From Acinetobacter sp. WCHA55 (GTDB taxonomy: Bacteria > Pseudomonadota > Gammaproteobacteria > Pseudomonadales > Moraxellaceae): a stretch of 64,000 bases of DNA. The notes under the pieces were generated by a model. The model did no database searches and was not told where the DNA came from. It was given only the letters and a program-made list of their open reading frames with translations. Positions 1 to 8,505 of the stretch are shown here, piece by piece. Within the stretch, counting starts at the first letter, position 1. Every line of letters starts with the position of its first letter. The stretch is from NCBI RefSeq assembly GCF_002165305.2, contig NZ_CP032286.1, positions 744,001-808,000 of the forward strand, written 5' to 3'. Position numbers and translations under genes: made by a program.

Positions 1-388
1 TCGACAGATACTGCTCAGGCGCAACCATCCAAATTTTCTGTAAGTGTTTCATTTCCTTGGATGGTTGTGATTCACTGCTGCATAACTTTCGAATTGCATA
101 CTGCTCAATCATGATGCGCAGCTCATACAGCTCATCATAGTATTGCAAGTTCAATGGACGGACAGTCCAGCCACTACGAAATGCAACTTCCACGTAGCCT
201 TCTTGTTGTAGTCGATACAATGCCTGTCGTGCAGGTGTACGGCTGACCTGATAGTTCATGGCGATTTCGGATTCGGTAAAACGTTCACCCGGCATCAATT
301 TAAAGTCAAAAATATCATTTTTAATTTGCTGGTAAACAAGTTCAGACAAATTGTCTGAACCTGAACCCGCACGTGTCATATTGGACAT
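1..388 (-). CDS. GntR-family transcriptional regulator (partial, C-terminus beyond window)
   Basis: About 129 N-terminal residues are visible from the ATG at 388. They contain a winged helix-turn-helix typical of the GntR family (YQQIKNDIFDFKLMPGERF, then the recognition part VSRTPARQALYRLQQEGYV), followed by the start of an FCD-type, helix-rich effector domain (YYDELYELRIMIEQYAI). The gene starts 3 bp after the urea carboxylase stop and reads the same way, so it is probably the last visible gene of the urea operon and its local regulator. The likely target is the dyad at 5852-5877 upstream of the first gene, because GntR/FCD proteins often bind sites built around TGTATACA. The effector is unknown. 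The C-terminal part lies outside the window. Confidence 0.9.
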   Translation of the reverse strand, partial: MSNMTRAGSGSDNLSELVYQQIKNDIFDFKLMPGERFTESEIAMNYQVSRTPARQALYRLQQEGYVEVAFRSGWTVRPLNLQYYDELYELRIMIEQYAIRKLCSSESQPSKEMKHLQKIWMVAPEQYLS

Positions 389-391
389 GTG

Positions 392-3300
392 TTATTCCAT
401 ATAAACTAAAGGTTCGCCGCTATGAACGGTTTGCCCAGCCCGACAAATAATGGCTTTGACAATACCGTCATCTGCTGCATATACAGGTAATTCCATTTTC
501 ATAGCTTCAATAATAGCAATGGTTTCACCTTTTTTCACAATCTGACCTTGTTCCACTAATATTTTCCAAATATTGCCAGTCATAGATGCATTGAGAGCTG
601 AATAGGCGCTATAGTCTGTTTCATCAGGTGCTTCTGTGATTAGGTGGTCTTGTTGATCAAAGCTTTCCTTCCATAGGCTGACCTCAGTACTAAAGGCCTG
701 TTGTTGCTGTGCTTTAAACGCCGTAATACTGTCCTTTTCATCTTCCAGTAGTTTTAAATAAGCGGCATAGTCAAATTCAGTGTCTTCAATTTGGATCTGT
801 GCTTGACCATTTTCAAAGTCAGCACGCCATTGATCTAGCTCTAACTCTGAAACAGGGAAGTATTTAATTTGGTCGAAGAAATTTAAGAACCATTCTTTGT
901 CGCCAAACTGTTTGTTCTTTTTAAATTTATTCCAAATGGGTAGAGTGCGTCCCACCAATTGGTAGCCTCCGGGTGAATCCATACCGTAGATACACATATA
1001 CATCCCGCCAATACCCACGGTGCCTTCGGCAGTAAATGTCCGTGCTGGATTGTATTTTGAACTTAAGAGGCGATGACGTGGGTCAATTGGCACAGCACAT
1101 GGGGCGGTAAGGTACACATCACCGAGGCCTAAAATCAAATAATTGGCATTGAAAATAATCTCTTTGACTTGTTCACGACTATCTAAACCATTAATACGCT
1201 GAATAAAATCGACATTGTTCGGTAACCACGGTGCTTTAGCGCAAACACTTTCTTGATAGCGCTCAACAGCGCCCAAAGTTGCACTGTCTTCAAATGCCAT
1301 GGGTAGATGAATAATCCGTGAAGGAATCTTGAGTTGGCTTAAATCGCCCATTTGCTGTTCGAGTTGCAGTAAGAAAGCAATCAACTCATGCTGTGGAAGA
1401 GTGAGACCATCATATTTAATTTGTAGTGAGCGCACACCAGGAGACAGCTCCAATATTCCAGTCACATTCGCTGTTCGGATCAGTTGCATCAATTGGTGGA
1501 CACGTAAACGCAGTGCCAAGTCTAAAACGTTATCACCATATTCTAATAAAATATAACTGTCACCCGCTTGGCGGTACACCGTGCGTGGAGACACATCAGT
1601 TGCATCTAGATGGGCGAGAATTGCAGATTGTGGAATATTATTGCTTGTTAGTTCAGTTGCTAGGACAGCATGAGTGAAATTTTGCACACGTTCAATTTGC
1701 TGTTGCTCTAGGGCATTGGCCTGCTCAACTGTTAGCGGATAGAAGCTGATTTTATCGTCAGCTTTAAGTTGACCGACTTTCCAAAGTTCAGCTTTAGCAA
1801 TGGTTACAGGGCAAACGAAACCGCCGAGACTTGGGCCATCTTTGGCCAAAATGACAGGGAAGTCCCCTGTAAAGTTAATCGCACCAATGGCATATTCGCA
1901 GTCATGGACATTGGATGGGTGGAGTCCTGCTTCCCCCCCATTTTCACGTGCCCACGTTGGTGTTGGTCCTGATAGACGGACACCCAGTCGATTGGAGTTA
2001 AAGTGTACAGTCCATTCGGAAGCAAAAAATTCTTCTATATATTCGGGTTTAAAAAAATCAGGTGCTCCGTGTGGTCCATATAGCACGCCAATTTTCCATT
2101 CGGTGCCATAGTTTGGAATCAGTGCAGGAGATAATGCTTGAGGGTCTTGTGTTGCTAACGGGGCATCTTGATTAGGATGGGCTGTATTAATGAGTTTGAT
2201 CATGTCACCTGCACGAAGCACCCGTCCTGCATGCCCGCCAAAGTTACCTAAAGCAAAAGTAGAGCGACTCCCCAAGTATAGGGGGACATCGAGTCCATGG
2301 CGAACTGCTAAATAGCTACGGCAACCAGACTCGACCTGTCCTAAGCTGAGAACCTGACCCGCCTGTACATGAATGGGTTGCCAAAAGGCAACAGTTTCAT
2401 CATCTAACTGGGCAGGACAAGGCGCACCTGTGAGCGCAATCACACTATCTTGATGGAACTTCAGACTTGGCCCTTGTAAGGTAAATTCGAAACCAGCCGC
2501 ACTAGCATCATTTCCTACAATTTGATTGGCCAATTGGAACGCATAGTCATCCATTGGACCTGAAGGTGGCACACCGATATCCCAGTAGCCGATACGTCCT
2601 GGAAAGTCTTGAATTGAGCTTTGCGTACCAGCCTGTAAAACTTCAATCACATTCGGCACGTAGTCAAAGTCATCCAACAGACGTGTCCAAATTTGCATTT
2701 GTGCGAAGCGTTCATCAGAGATCACGCTATGCGCATAGTCCAAGTTGGTGCTGATGCCATTTAAGCGTGTTTGGGTTAACACACTTTTTAGTTGGTCAAT
2801 GGCTTGTTCACGCGTATCCGCATGTACGATAATTTTGGCAATCATCGGGTCAAAATATTGCGAAATTTCTGTTCCTGTGGAGACCCAAGTATCGACGCGA
2901 CAGTGTTCTGGAAATGAAACCTCGGTCAGGACACCAGGGCTGGGTTGGAAGTTCTTAACAGGATCTTCTGCATAAATCCGCACTTCAATTGCCGCACCTT
3001 GCGGCTGTATATTGTTGAGCGCTGTCCAATCCAAGACATCACCTGCCGCCACTTTAAGCATGCATTCAATCAGGTCTAAGCCCGTCACCATTTCAGTAAC
3101 AGGGTGCTCTACTTGTAGACGGGTATTGACTTCAAGGAAGTAAAACTCATCTCGTGCAGCATCATAAATAAACTCAACTGTACCTGCACTGCGGTAATTG
3201 ACCGATTTGCCGAGTTCAACTGCCGCTTGGTGAAGTTTTTGGCGTGTAGCTTCGGGAAGGTGAGCCGCAGGGGTTTCCTCCACCACTTTTTGGTTACGAC

Positions 3301-3994
3301 GTTGCAGTGAGCAATCTCGTTCACCCAGTGCAACCACTTGACCTTGACCATCACCAAAGATCTGAACTTCGACATGGCGCGCGCGGTCAACAAAACGTTC
3401 TAAAAACACGCCTGAATCTTTGAAAAATTGTGCGCCTAAGCGTTTGACACTTTCATAAGCTTCAACCAATGTCTGTTCATCATCACAGCGTGTGAGGCCA
3501 ATCCCTCCGCCACCTGCGGTACTTTTTAACATGATGGGATAACCAATTTCTGTAGCTGCAGAAATTGCTTCTTCTAAGCTTTCAAGTAAGCCTGTACCTG
3601 GTGTCATGGGAACCTGAGCTGCGGCGGCAAGTTCACGTGCACGGTGTTTCAGGCCAAACTCTAAAATTTGTGTCGCTGTGGGGCCCATAAAAGCAATATT
3701 ATTTTTTTCACAAGCCTCTGCAAATTCAGCACTTTCTGATAAGAAGCCATAACCAGGGAAAATAGCTTCGGCGCCTGTTTTTTGTGCTGCTTGAATCAGC
3801 TTTTCAATACTCAAATAAGTATCTGCTGGTTTTAATCCTTCTAAGGCAATCGCAATATCTGCATCTTTGACATGTTGTGCATAACGGTCACTGTCTGAAT
3901 ATACAGCAACGCTGGTCATCCCCAGTTTTTTTAAAGTGCGAATTGCGCGTACGGCAATTTCGCCACGGTTTGCAATCAATACAGTTTTAAACAT
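392..3994 (-). CDS. uca: Urea carboxylase
   Basis: This 1,200-residue biotin enzyme carboxylates urea to allophanate at the cost of ATP, the first step of the urease-independent urea amidolyase route. An N-terminal biotin carboxylase occupies about residues 1-450 (FKTVLIANRGEIAVRAIRT; glycine loop KSTAGGGGIGL). It is followed by the two KipA/KipI-like (AHS2, AHS1) carboxyltransferase regions, with VLQAGTQSSIQDFPGR near 465 and later SPGVRSLQIKYDG. A C-terminal biotinyl domain carries EAMKMELPV, with the biotinylated lysine at residue 1166. Length is typical of bacterial urea carboxylases. AGGA lies about 9 nt before the ATG. The gene follows allophanate hydrolase by 20 bp. The two urea-carboxylase-associated proteins and the transporter often found with this enzyme are not in the visible part of the operon. 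Confidence 0.95.
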   Translation of the reverse strand: MFKTVLIANRGEIAVRAIRTLKKLGMTSVAVYSDSDRYAQHVKDADIAIALEGLKPADTYLSIEKLIQAAQKTGAEAIFPGYGFLSESAEFAEACEKNNIAFMGPTATQILEFGLKHRARELAAAAQVPMTPGTGLLESLEEAISAATEIGYPIMLKSTAGGGGIGLTRCDDEQTLVEAYESVKRLGAQFFKDSGVFLERFVDRARHVEVQIFGDGQGQVVALGERDCSLQRRNQKVVEETPAAHLPEATRQKLHQAAVELGKSVNYRSAGTVEFIYDAARDEFYFLEVNTRLQVEHPVTEMVTGLDLIECMLKVAAGDVLDWTALNNIQPQGAAIEVRIYAEDPVKNFQPSPGVLTEVSFPEHCRVDTWVSTGTEISQYFDPMIAKIIVHADTREQAIDQLKSVLTQTRLNGISTNLDYAHSVISDERFAQMQIWTRLLDDFDYVPNVIEVLQAGTQSSIQDFPGRIGYWDIGVPPSGPMDDYAFQLANQIVGNDASAAGFEFTLQGPSLKFHQDSVIALTGAPCPAQLDDETVAFWQPIHVQAGQVLSLGQVESGCRSYLAVRHGLDVPLYLGSRSTFALGNFGGHAGRVLRAGDMIKLINTAHPNQDAPLATQDPQALSPALIPNYGTEWKIGVLYGPHGAPDFFKPEYIEEFFASEWTVHFNSNRLGVRLSGPTPTWARENGGEAGLHPSNVHDCEYAIGAINFTGDFPVILAKDGPSLGGFVCPVTIAKAELWKVGQLKADDKISFYPLTVEQANALEQQQIERVQNFTHAVLATELTSNNIPQSAILAHLDATDVSPRTVYRQAGDSYILLEYGDNVLDLALRLRVHQLMQLIRTANVTGILELSPGVRSLQIKYDGLTLPQHELIAFLLQLEQQMGDLSQLKIPSRIIHLPMAFEDSATLGAVERYQESVCAKAPWLPNNVDFIQRINGLDSREQVKEIIFNANYLILGLGDVYLTAPCAVPIDPRHRLLSSKYNPARTFTAEGTVGIGGMYMCIYGMDSPGGYQLVGRTLPIWNKFKKNKQFGDKEWFLNFFDQIKYFPVSELELDQWRADFENGQAQIQIEDTEFDYAAYLKLLEDEKDSITAFKAQQQQAFSTEVSLWKESFDQQDHLITEAPDETDYSAYSALNASMTGNIWKILVEQGQIVKKGETIAIIEAMKMELPVYAADDGIVKAIICRAGQTVHSGEPLVYME

Positions 3995-4014
3995 TTTAAA
4001 ATTCCTAAATTTTA

Positions 4015-5844
4015 CTAAGCTTGTTCTACTTTTGAATTGTTACGGTGCTGGATATAGGCGCGCCAACCACCAAAATGGCTGATATTTTCAGCATCGTTCA
4101 AACCATAAGGCTCACAAATAAAACCTTTAACCCAACGACCATCGACCAGTTCGACATTACCCATGCCTAGCGGGGTTGGAATCTCAGCGACAAACTCTCC
4201 AAAACGCGCTGTTGGCACATCCCAAACCTCTACAATGATTTGTTGGCCGTGTTCTGAAACTCTTGCTAGACCTGGCTTTGGGGGAATTGTTCCGTTCAAT
4301 GCAAATAGGGCGTAGTGCTCAGCGGTCAGTGTGGTTTCAACAAGTACTGCATCACGTGTAAGCAGTTGGAAATTCAGAGGCATTCCAGTCAGGTGTGCTC
4401 CAACGACTGCAACTCGAATGTGATGTGCAGAAGGACTGTGTCGCAACGTTGGAATTGCGGAGAATCGGTCGAGTGCACCTAGTTTTAAGTTCAAATGTGC
4501 CTGCCAAATTTGTCCAAACTCAATCAGGGCTTGGTCATACCATGCAGGTGCAATTAAGCTAATTCCGAAGGGTAGGCCGTCGGCGCGGAATCCAGCAGGC
4601 AATGCGAGTGCGCTTAAGTCAGCGAGGTTGGTAAAGTTAGTATAAGTTCCAAACTGAGAATTAAAGCCAATCGGGGATTGCGCCATTTCTGCAAGAGTGT
4701 GAATAGTTGGAGAAGTTGGAACGATCAATGCATCAAATTGAGCTAAAGTGTCTTGAATTTTTCGGCTTAAGTCTTGTTTTAAATACTCTGCGTTGTAGGC
4801 ATCGACTGCACTAAAATCATAACCTTTTTGAATAATTTCACGGACTGTGGGGTCGAAAACCTCGGGTTGCTGCGCCAATAACTCAGCAACAGCCGCTGTG
4901 CGTTCTGCTACCCATGAGCCTTGATAAAGTTGGGCTGCCAATTGTTCAAATGTTGAAAAATCAATTTCAGTAATTTCAGCACCGAGAACTTTTAACTGTT
5001 CTAAAGCCAATTGAAAGGCATACTTAGCTTGGTCATCTCCAAAGAACTCAAGTTTATTGGGAATAGCAAAATGTGGTTTTCCAGAAAGTTTAGCTGGTGC
5101 TGTTTTTGGATGCTGGCGGGAGTAGCTATCTAGTGCATCGTACTGTTCGAGGGTTTGAGCAATGATGTTTGCATCGGTTACTGTTAATGCGAAAATTGAA
5201 ATACAATCCAAGCTTTTACAAGCGGGTAATAAACCACGATTTGAAAAACGGCCTTTAGTGGGTTTTAAACCGACAATGTTATTAAATGCCGCAGGGACAC
5301 GACCAGAGCCTGCGGTGTCGGTTCCCAGTGCAAAGGGGACTAAGCCTCGAGCAACCACACTTGCTGAACCAGAGCTAGAACCTCCACTGACATAGTCAGC
5401 ATTAAACGTGTTACTGACCGCACCAAAAGGAGAGCGTGTCCCGACAAGCCCTGTTGCGAACTGGTCTAAATTGGTTTTTCCCACAACAATTGCCCCTGCA
5501 TTTTTAAGCAGGCGAATGGTTTCCGCATCTTGCATAGCAACAGTTGTTAGGGCCTTGCATGCGGCTGTGGTGACGAATCCAGCAACATCGATGTTATCTT
5601 TCACTGCAAACGGAATGCCGTATAAAGGCAATTCCTTGCTGAGGTCTGCGGCTTGATCTGCTTTTTGCTTTAAGGCTTCAATTTGTTGGGAAAGTATTTC
5701 TGTGGTAGCAATTGAAATCCATGCATGATCAGGTTGTGGTAATTGCGCTACATAGTCGATTAAATCTTCAAGATGAATATCTTGGTTCAGATAAGCAGTT
5801 TGCCATTCTTGAAGTGTCCAGCCAATGCATTTGTTCTGACTCAT
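4015..5844 (-). CDS. atzF: Allophanate hydrolase
   Basis: Hydrolyses allophanate to ammonia and CO2, completing urea breakdown with the carboxylase downstream. The amidase-signature core holds the Ser-cisSer-Lys machinery: the Lys in PFAVKDNID and the serine-rich loop SGGSSSGSASVVARG followed by ALGTDTAGSGRVPAA. A C-terminal domain of about 140 residues (from roughly 470, ending in GGWRAYIQHR) is the extension that separates allophanate hydrolases from plain amidases. I place the start at the ATG at 5844 (609 residues) because GGA sits about 9 nt before it. An in-frame ATG at 5853 has no usable ribosome-binding site and lies inside the operator dyad. First gene of the operon. Confidence 0.93.
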   Translation of the reverse strand: MSQNKCIGWTLQEWQTAYLNQDIHLEDLIDYVAQLPQPDHAWISIATTEILSQQIEALKQKADQAADLSKELPLYGIPFAVKDNIDVAGFVTTAACKALTTVAMQDAETIRLLKNAGAIVVGKTNLDQFATGLVGTRSPFGAVSNTFNADYVSGGSSSGSASVVARGLVPFALGTDTAGSGRVPAAFNNIVGLKPTKGRFSNRGLLPACKSLDCISIFALTVTDANIIAQTLEQYDALDSYSRQHPKTAPAKLSGKPHFAIPNKLEFFGDDQAKYAFQLALEQLKVLGAEITEIDFSTFEQLAAQLYQGSWVAERTAAVAELLAQQPEVFDPTVREIIQKGYDFSAVDAYNAEYLKQDLSRKIQDTLAQFDALIVPTSPTIHTLAEMAQSPIGFNSQFGTYTNFTNLADLSALALPAGFRADGLPFGISLIAPAWYDQALIEFGQIWQAHLNLKLGALDRFSAIPTLRHSPSAHHIRVAVVGAHLTGMPLNFQLLTRDAVLVETTLTAEHYALFALNGTIPPKPGLARVSEHGQQIIVEVWDVPTARFGEFVAEIPTPLGMGNVELVDGRWVKGFICEPYGLNDAENISHFGGWRAYIQHRNNSKVEQA

Positions 5845-5851
5845 TTTTTGC

Positions 5852-5877
5852 ATTCCAACTTGTATACATGATGGAAT
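5852..5877. promoter_or_regulatory. Candidate GntR operator (nested 26-bp dyad)
   Basis: Perfect nested palindrome: ATTCCA (5852-5857), three bases, TGTATACA (5861-5868), three bases, TGGAAT (5872-5877). The centre TGTATACA matches the core bound by many GntR/FCD regulators. It lies just upstream of the allophanate hydrolase start and covers the likely -10 region and ribosome-binding site. A possible -35 (TTGGCA on the minus strand) is at 5900-5895. The linked GntR gene at the left edge is the obvious candidate ligand; that pairing is inferred. Confidence 0.6.
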
Positions 5878-6114
5878 ACAAATTGCAGAATCTATGCCAA
5901 TCTAATTAATTTGATTTGTCTCTTATAATAGTTTTTAAAAATCATTGGTTTAATGTTGGGAATTTAGGTTGGTTGGCTGATTTTAGTTGTTTTTAGAGCT
6001 GCACCAAAACATGCGCATGAGGGAGCTAATGGTGCTTTTTATGATCAAGTTTGGGGTGCTTGACGTTAAAAGATTTAAAAATAGAGTTTAAATCATATTC
6101 GTTTTTAATGTGAA
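5878..6114. other. Intergenic region upstream of the urea operon
   Basis: AT-rich sequence with no convincing gene. It contains the probable promoter side of the leftward urea operon (TTGGCA on the minus strand at 5900-5895). I see no other structure before the IS-like remnant starting at 6115. Confidence 0.4.
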
Positions 6115-6207
6115 GGCTTTGTTGTACAAAGCCATTCTTAAAGGCTTACGCATCTCAAAATTATATTGTGGAATAAGCCTTTAGAGGTGTGTTTGTGCAA
6201 CAAAGTC
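6115..6207. mobile_element. IS5-type remnant or MITE-like element, 93 bp
   Basis: The left end GGCTTTGTTGTACAAAGCC, and the 14 bases after it, match the left end of the intact IS at 7153 with only a few differences. The right end, read on the minus strand, is GACTTTGTTGCACAAAC, also a match to the IS terminal repeat. The interior is too short for a transposase, so this is either an internally deleted copy of a related IS5/IS903-group element or a MITE. No 9-bp target duplication is evident (left flank TAATGTGAA, right flank TATTACATC). Confidence 0.6.
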
Positions 6208-6727
6208 TATTACATCAGAGGATGGTTTATCTATGAAGAAGGAATTTATCAATTAGTTGATGCAATTAAGGATATTAAAGGAATTACGTCTATAGAGGAA
6301 AAAGAAGGTGTTCTATGGATTCTTTCTTATAAAAAATTGATTCGATTCAATGGAGATGTATGGGAAAGAATTAAACATCCACTTAACGATCCGACTGATC
6401 ATCAATTCACAAATAATGTTCAGGGTCGAGAGCATTGCCCGCGATCAGGCTATTGGTACACTACAGCAAAAAAATCGAGAAGATTTTTTAATCAAGGTGA
6501 CATTTCCCTGATTTTGAAAGTGATTGGGTGGATGTGTACTGGCAGTTTGACGGTGAAGATTAATTTGAATTTTAAACTTTTTGATCTTAGTTCCTTGATT
6601 CTTGATTTATTCGGGATACACATGGCTATTCAAACTTTACTATCCAAAAGACTTAGTTGACTATACTTGAAGCCAATATGCGCCTTTAGATCAACAAGTT
6701 AATACTATAATCAAAGAATTACCATGA
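6208..6727 (+). pseudogene. Decayed gene(s), fragments in different frames
   Basis: Three protein-like stretches appear in turn. (1) About 6210-6420: YYIRGWFIYEEGIYQLVDAI and on to an ILSYKKLIRFNGDVWERIK segment, with no intact start. (2) From about 6416, in another frame, FRVESIARDQAIGTLQQKNR then EDFLIKVTFP; removing one C near 6508-6510 restores the frame into DFESDWVDVYWQFDGED and a stop. (3) About 6600-6727: YSGYTWLFKLYYPKDLVDYT, an in-frame TGA at 6668, then SQYAPLDQQVNTIIKELP and a stop. These look like remnants of one to three small genes broken by frameshifts and a nonsense codon. I do not recognise the families. A long reading frame at 6166-6660 is a chimera of these pieces and starts inside the IS remnant, so it is not a real gene. 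Confidence 0.5.
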
Positions 6728-6741
6728 TTTGTTCCTAATAG

Positions 6742-6769
6742 AAAAAGGCTGCAAATAGCAGCCTTTTTC
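6742..6769. terminator. Rho-independent terminator (bidirectional)
   Basis: GGCTGC-AAATA-GCAGCC stem flanked by A and T runs. It follows the decayed gene region and could stop transcription from either side. Confidence 0.75.
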
Positions 6770-6883
6770 TATGACAACAGATGTGTCGCGTGAGGACCGC
6801 TGAAAGACAAATGGTGTGAGATTAAATTATTCAATAATATCAATGGAATTTTAGTTTTCATGACATTCGATCTCAACTTGTTA

Positions 6884-6936
6884 TGACAGATAAGTTAAGA
6901 TTTTCTGAGAATTTCTGACAGATAATTTAAGATTTT
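6884..6936. repeat. Imperfect direct repeat, two 21-bp copies
   Basis: TGACAGATAAGTTAAGATTT at 6884 recurs as TGACAGATAATTTAAGATTT at 6916, 32 bp apart and with one difference. The second copy overlaps the 3' end of the small DNA-binding gene fragment (stop at 6927). Its function is unknown. Confidence 0.5.
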
Positions 6937-7151
6937 TTTTGCTTACTCCGAACACCATAGCCAGCTTCTAATAATTTTTTAACATCATCTTTTTTAAAGA
7001 GTCTTATAAAGTACTTATCATTGCCGTAACGATGTGCTTGGACTAAGCCTCTAGCGGTTAAATTAGTAATGTGAGTTCTATGCATACCAAGATAATCATT
7101 TGCTTCTGAAGCTGTAAAAAAATCACTATGTATTTCTAATACCTTATCCAC
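6927..7151 (-). pseudogene. Helix-turn-helix protein fragment, 5' end cut by IS
   Basis: The readable 74 residues contain a MerR/excisionase-like DNA-binding motif (FFTASEANDYLGMHRTHITN, then GLVQAHRYGNDKYFIRLFKK). The open frame begins at a GTG only 1 bp from the IS left end and has no ribosome-binding site of its own, so the original start was probably removed by the IS insertion or an associated deletion. A truncated gene at 8192-8321 on the same strand beyond the IS may be its N-terminal part. The two halves would join one base out of frame, so a simple insertion does not explain them. It could be a residue of a mobile-element regulator; function not assigned. Confidence 0.5.
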
Positions 7152-7152
7152 C

Positions 7153-8191
7153 GGCTTTGTTGCACAAAGCTGTTCTTAAGGGCTTCTTCAGCAATATAAT
7201 TTCCAAATGAAGAAGCCTACACACAAAATCTACCGCACAACCAATTGGCCCGCATATAACCGAGCTCTCATTAATCGTGGGAATATTGCCATTTGGTTCG
7301 ATCCAAAAACACAATGGTATGCAGAACCTCAAGGCAAACAAGGTCGAAGTCAAACCTACTCCGACATAGCGATTCAATGCTGTTTGATGATCAAATCTCT
7401 ATTTAGACTTACTTTACGCATGGTCACTGGCTTTGTTCAAAGCTTAATTAAACTTTGTGGATTAGATTGGACAGCACCAGATTACAGTACGCTTTGTAGA
7501 AGACAAAAGCATATTGATATTGCAATTAGTTATCAGAAAAACAGTGATGGGCTTCATCTACTCGTAGACTCTACTGGCTTAAAGTTTTTGGGCGAAGGTG
7601 AATGGAAACGTAAAAAGCATCAGTCTGAATATCGTCGCCAATGGTGTAAACTTCATATTGGTATAGATGCTAGAACCCTGCAAATACGAGCCGTTCAGCT
7701 CACGACCAACAATGTAAGTGATTCACAGGTGCTTGGGGATTTACTCAATCAGATTCCATTGGATGAGCAGATTGACTCCGTATATACCGATGGCGCTTAT
7801 GACACCAAGCAATGCCGACAGGTCATTGCAGATCGGCAAGCACATGCAGTGATTCCACCTAGAAAAAATGCCAAGCCTTGGAAAGATAAAAAAGTTCATT
7901 CGCTAGAGCGAAATGAATTACTTCGCACTGTTAAACGTTTAGGCAGGACACTATGGAAAAAATGGTCGGGCTACCATCAGCGAAGTCTGGTTGAAACCAA
8001 GATGCACTGCATCAAATTATTAGGCGATAAACTCAGTGCTAGGAACTTTCAAAGCCAAGTCAACGAGGTACATGCTCGTATAGCCATTTTAAATAGATTT
8101 ACAGAATTAGGCCGACCTCATACCCAAGTTGTCACTTAAATTTGAGCAACTTAGGAAAGCTCTATCTTTAAGGGCTTTATGCAACAAAGCC
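7153..8191 (+). mobile_element. IS5 family (IS903 group) insertion sequence, 1,039 bp
   Basis: Complete element bounded by terminal inverted repeats that agree at 17 of 18 bases: GGCTTTGTTGCACAAAGC on the left and, read inward on the minus strand, GGCTTTGTTGCATAAAGC on the right. It holds one intact transposase gene. Length and ends fit Acinetobacter IS903-group elements such as IS17 or ISAba13; the exact name needs a database match. The flanking 9-mers (TTATCCACC and TATCAAAAC) differ, so there is no target-site duplication, which suggests a later deletion or rearrangement at one end. Confidence 0.92.
7207..8139 (+). CDS. IS5 family transposase
   Basis: A 310-residue DDE transposase that fills the IS. 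The catalytic residues can be placed at D121 (HLLVDSTGLK), D195 (SVYTDGAYDT) and E263 (RSLVETKMHCIK), with the DG..YD and Y/R-E-K spacing of the IS5 family. The N-terminal part (from MKKPTHKIYRTTNWPAYNRA) carries the residues that bind the terminal repeats in this group. The frame is uninterrupted, so the enzyme is probably active. The left inverted repeat ends about 35 bp before the ATG. Nothing inside the gene suggests programmed frameshifting. Confidence 0.95.
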   Translation: MKKPTHKIYRTTNWPAYNRALINRGNIAIWFDPKTQWYAEPQGKQGRSQTYSDIAIQCCLMIKSLFRLTLRMVTGFVQSLIKLCGLDWTAPDYSTLCRRQKHIDIAISYQKNSDGLHLLVDSTGLKFLGEGEWKRKKHQSEYRRQWCKLHIGIDARTLQIRAVQLTTNNVSDSQVLGDLLNQIPLDEQIDSVYTDGAYDTKQCRQVIADRQAHAVIPPRKNAKPWKDKKVHSLERNELLRTVKRLGRTLWKKWSGYHQRSLVETKMHCIKLLGDKLSARNFQSQVNEVHARIAILNRFTELGRPHTQVVT

Positions 8192-8321
8192 TATCAAAAC
8201 TATTTTTCCTTTCTTGATTTTTGATTGCTTCATTTAGCACTGAGTCTAGTAAGACATGTCTAGTTCTAGCTTGAGCTCTATTTGCAGCAGAGCGTGCTTC
8301 TGATCGTGTAAAAAATTTCAT
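8192..8321 (-). pseudogene. Truncated small gene, 3' end cut by IS
   Basis: From the ATG at 8321 the frame encodes 43 residues (MKFFTRSEARSAANRAQART, then RHVLLDSVLNEAIKNQERKN) and then runs into the right end of the IS, where it meets a stop after a few foreign codons. It is short and basic, with no family I recognise. It has the same orientation as the fragment at 6927-7151 and could be the other half of one interrupted gene, or a separate gene truncated by an IS-linked deletion. Confidence 0.45.
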
Positions 8322-8361
8322 ATTTAAAATTCTTGTTAAGTGTTAAATATATCTCTTGATT

Positions 8362-8393
8362 AAAAAAAAGAGCCTAAATTTTAGACTCTTTTT
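8362..8393 (-). terminator. Rho-independent terminator after nrdB
   Basis: On the minus strand an AAAAAGAGTCTAAA arm pairs with TTTAGGCTCTTTTT, ending in a T run. It lies about 110 bp past the nrdB stop. The 110 bp between (8394-8505) hold no gene. Confidence 0.7.
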
Positions 8394-8505
8394 AGATGAA
8401 TTTCAGTTGTCGCTTTCTTTGAGTATGGTTTAGCGTTTTTGAAACAATCTCAAAATATGTGTCAAAAATCTCACATCAACTGTCATTCAGCGAGGACTTT
8501 TTACC

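Noticed and set aside
6166..6660. 164-codon open frame spanning the IS remnant and the decayed region
   Set aside because: It begins inside the IS remnant and joins protein-like pieces from different genes in one frame by chance; the natural frames are in other registers.
6115..8191. Composite transposon bounded by the 93-bp element and the intact IS
   Set aside because: The outer flanks do not share a target duplication and the enclosed genes are broken, so a working composite is not supported.
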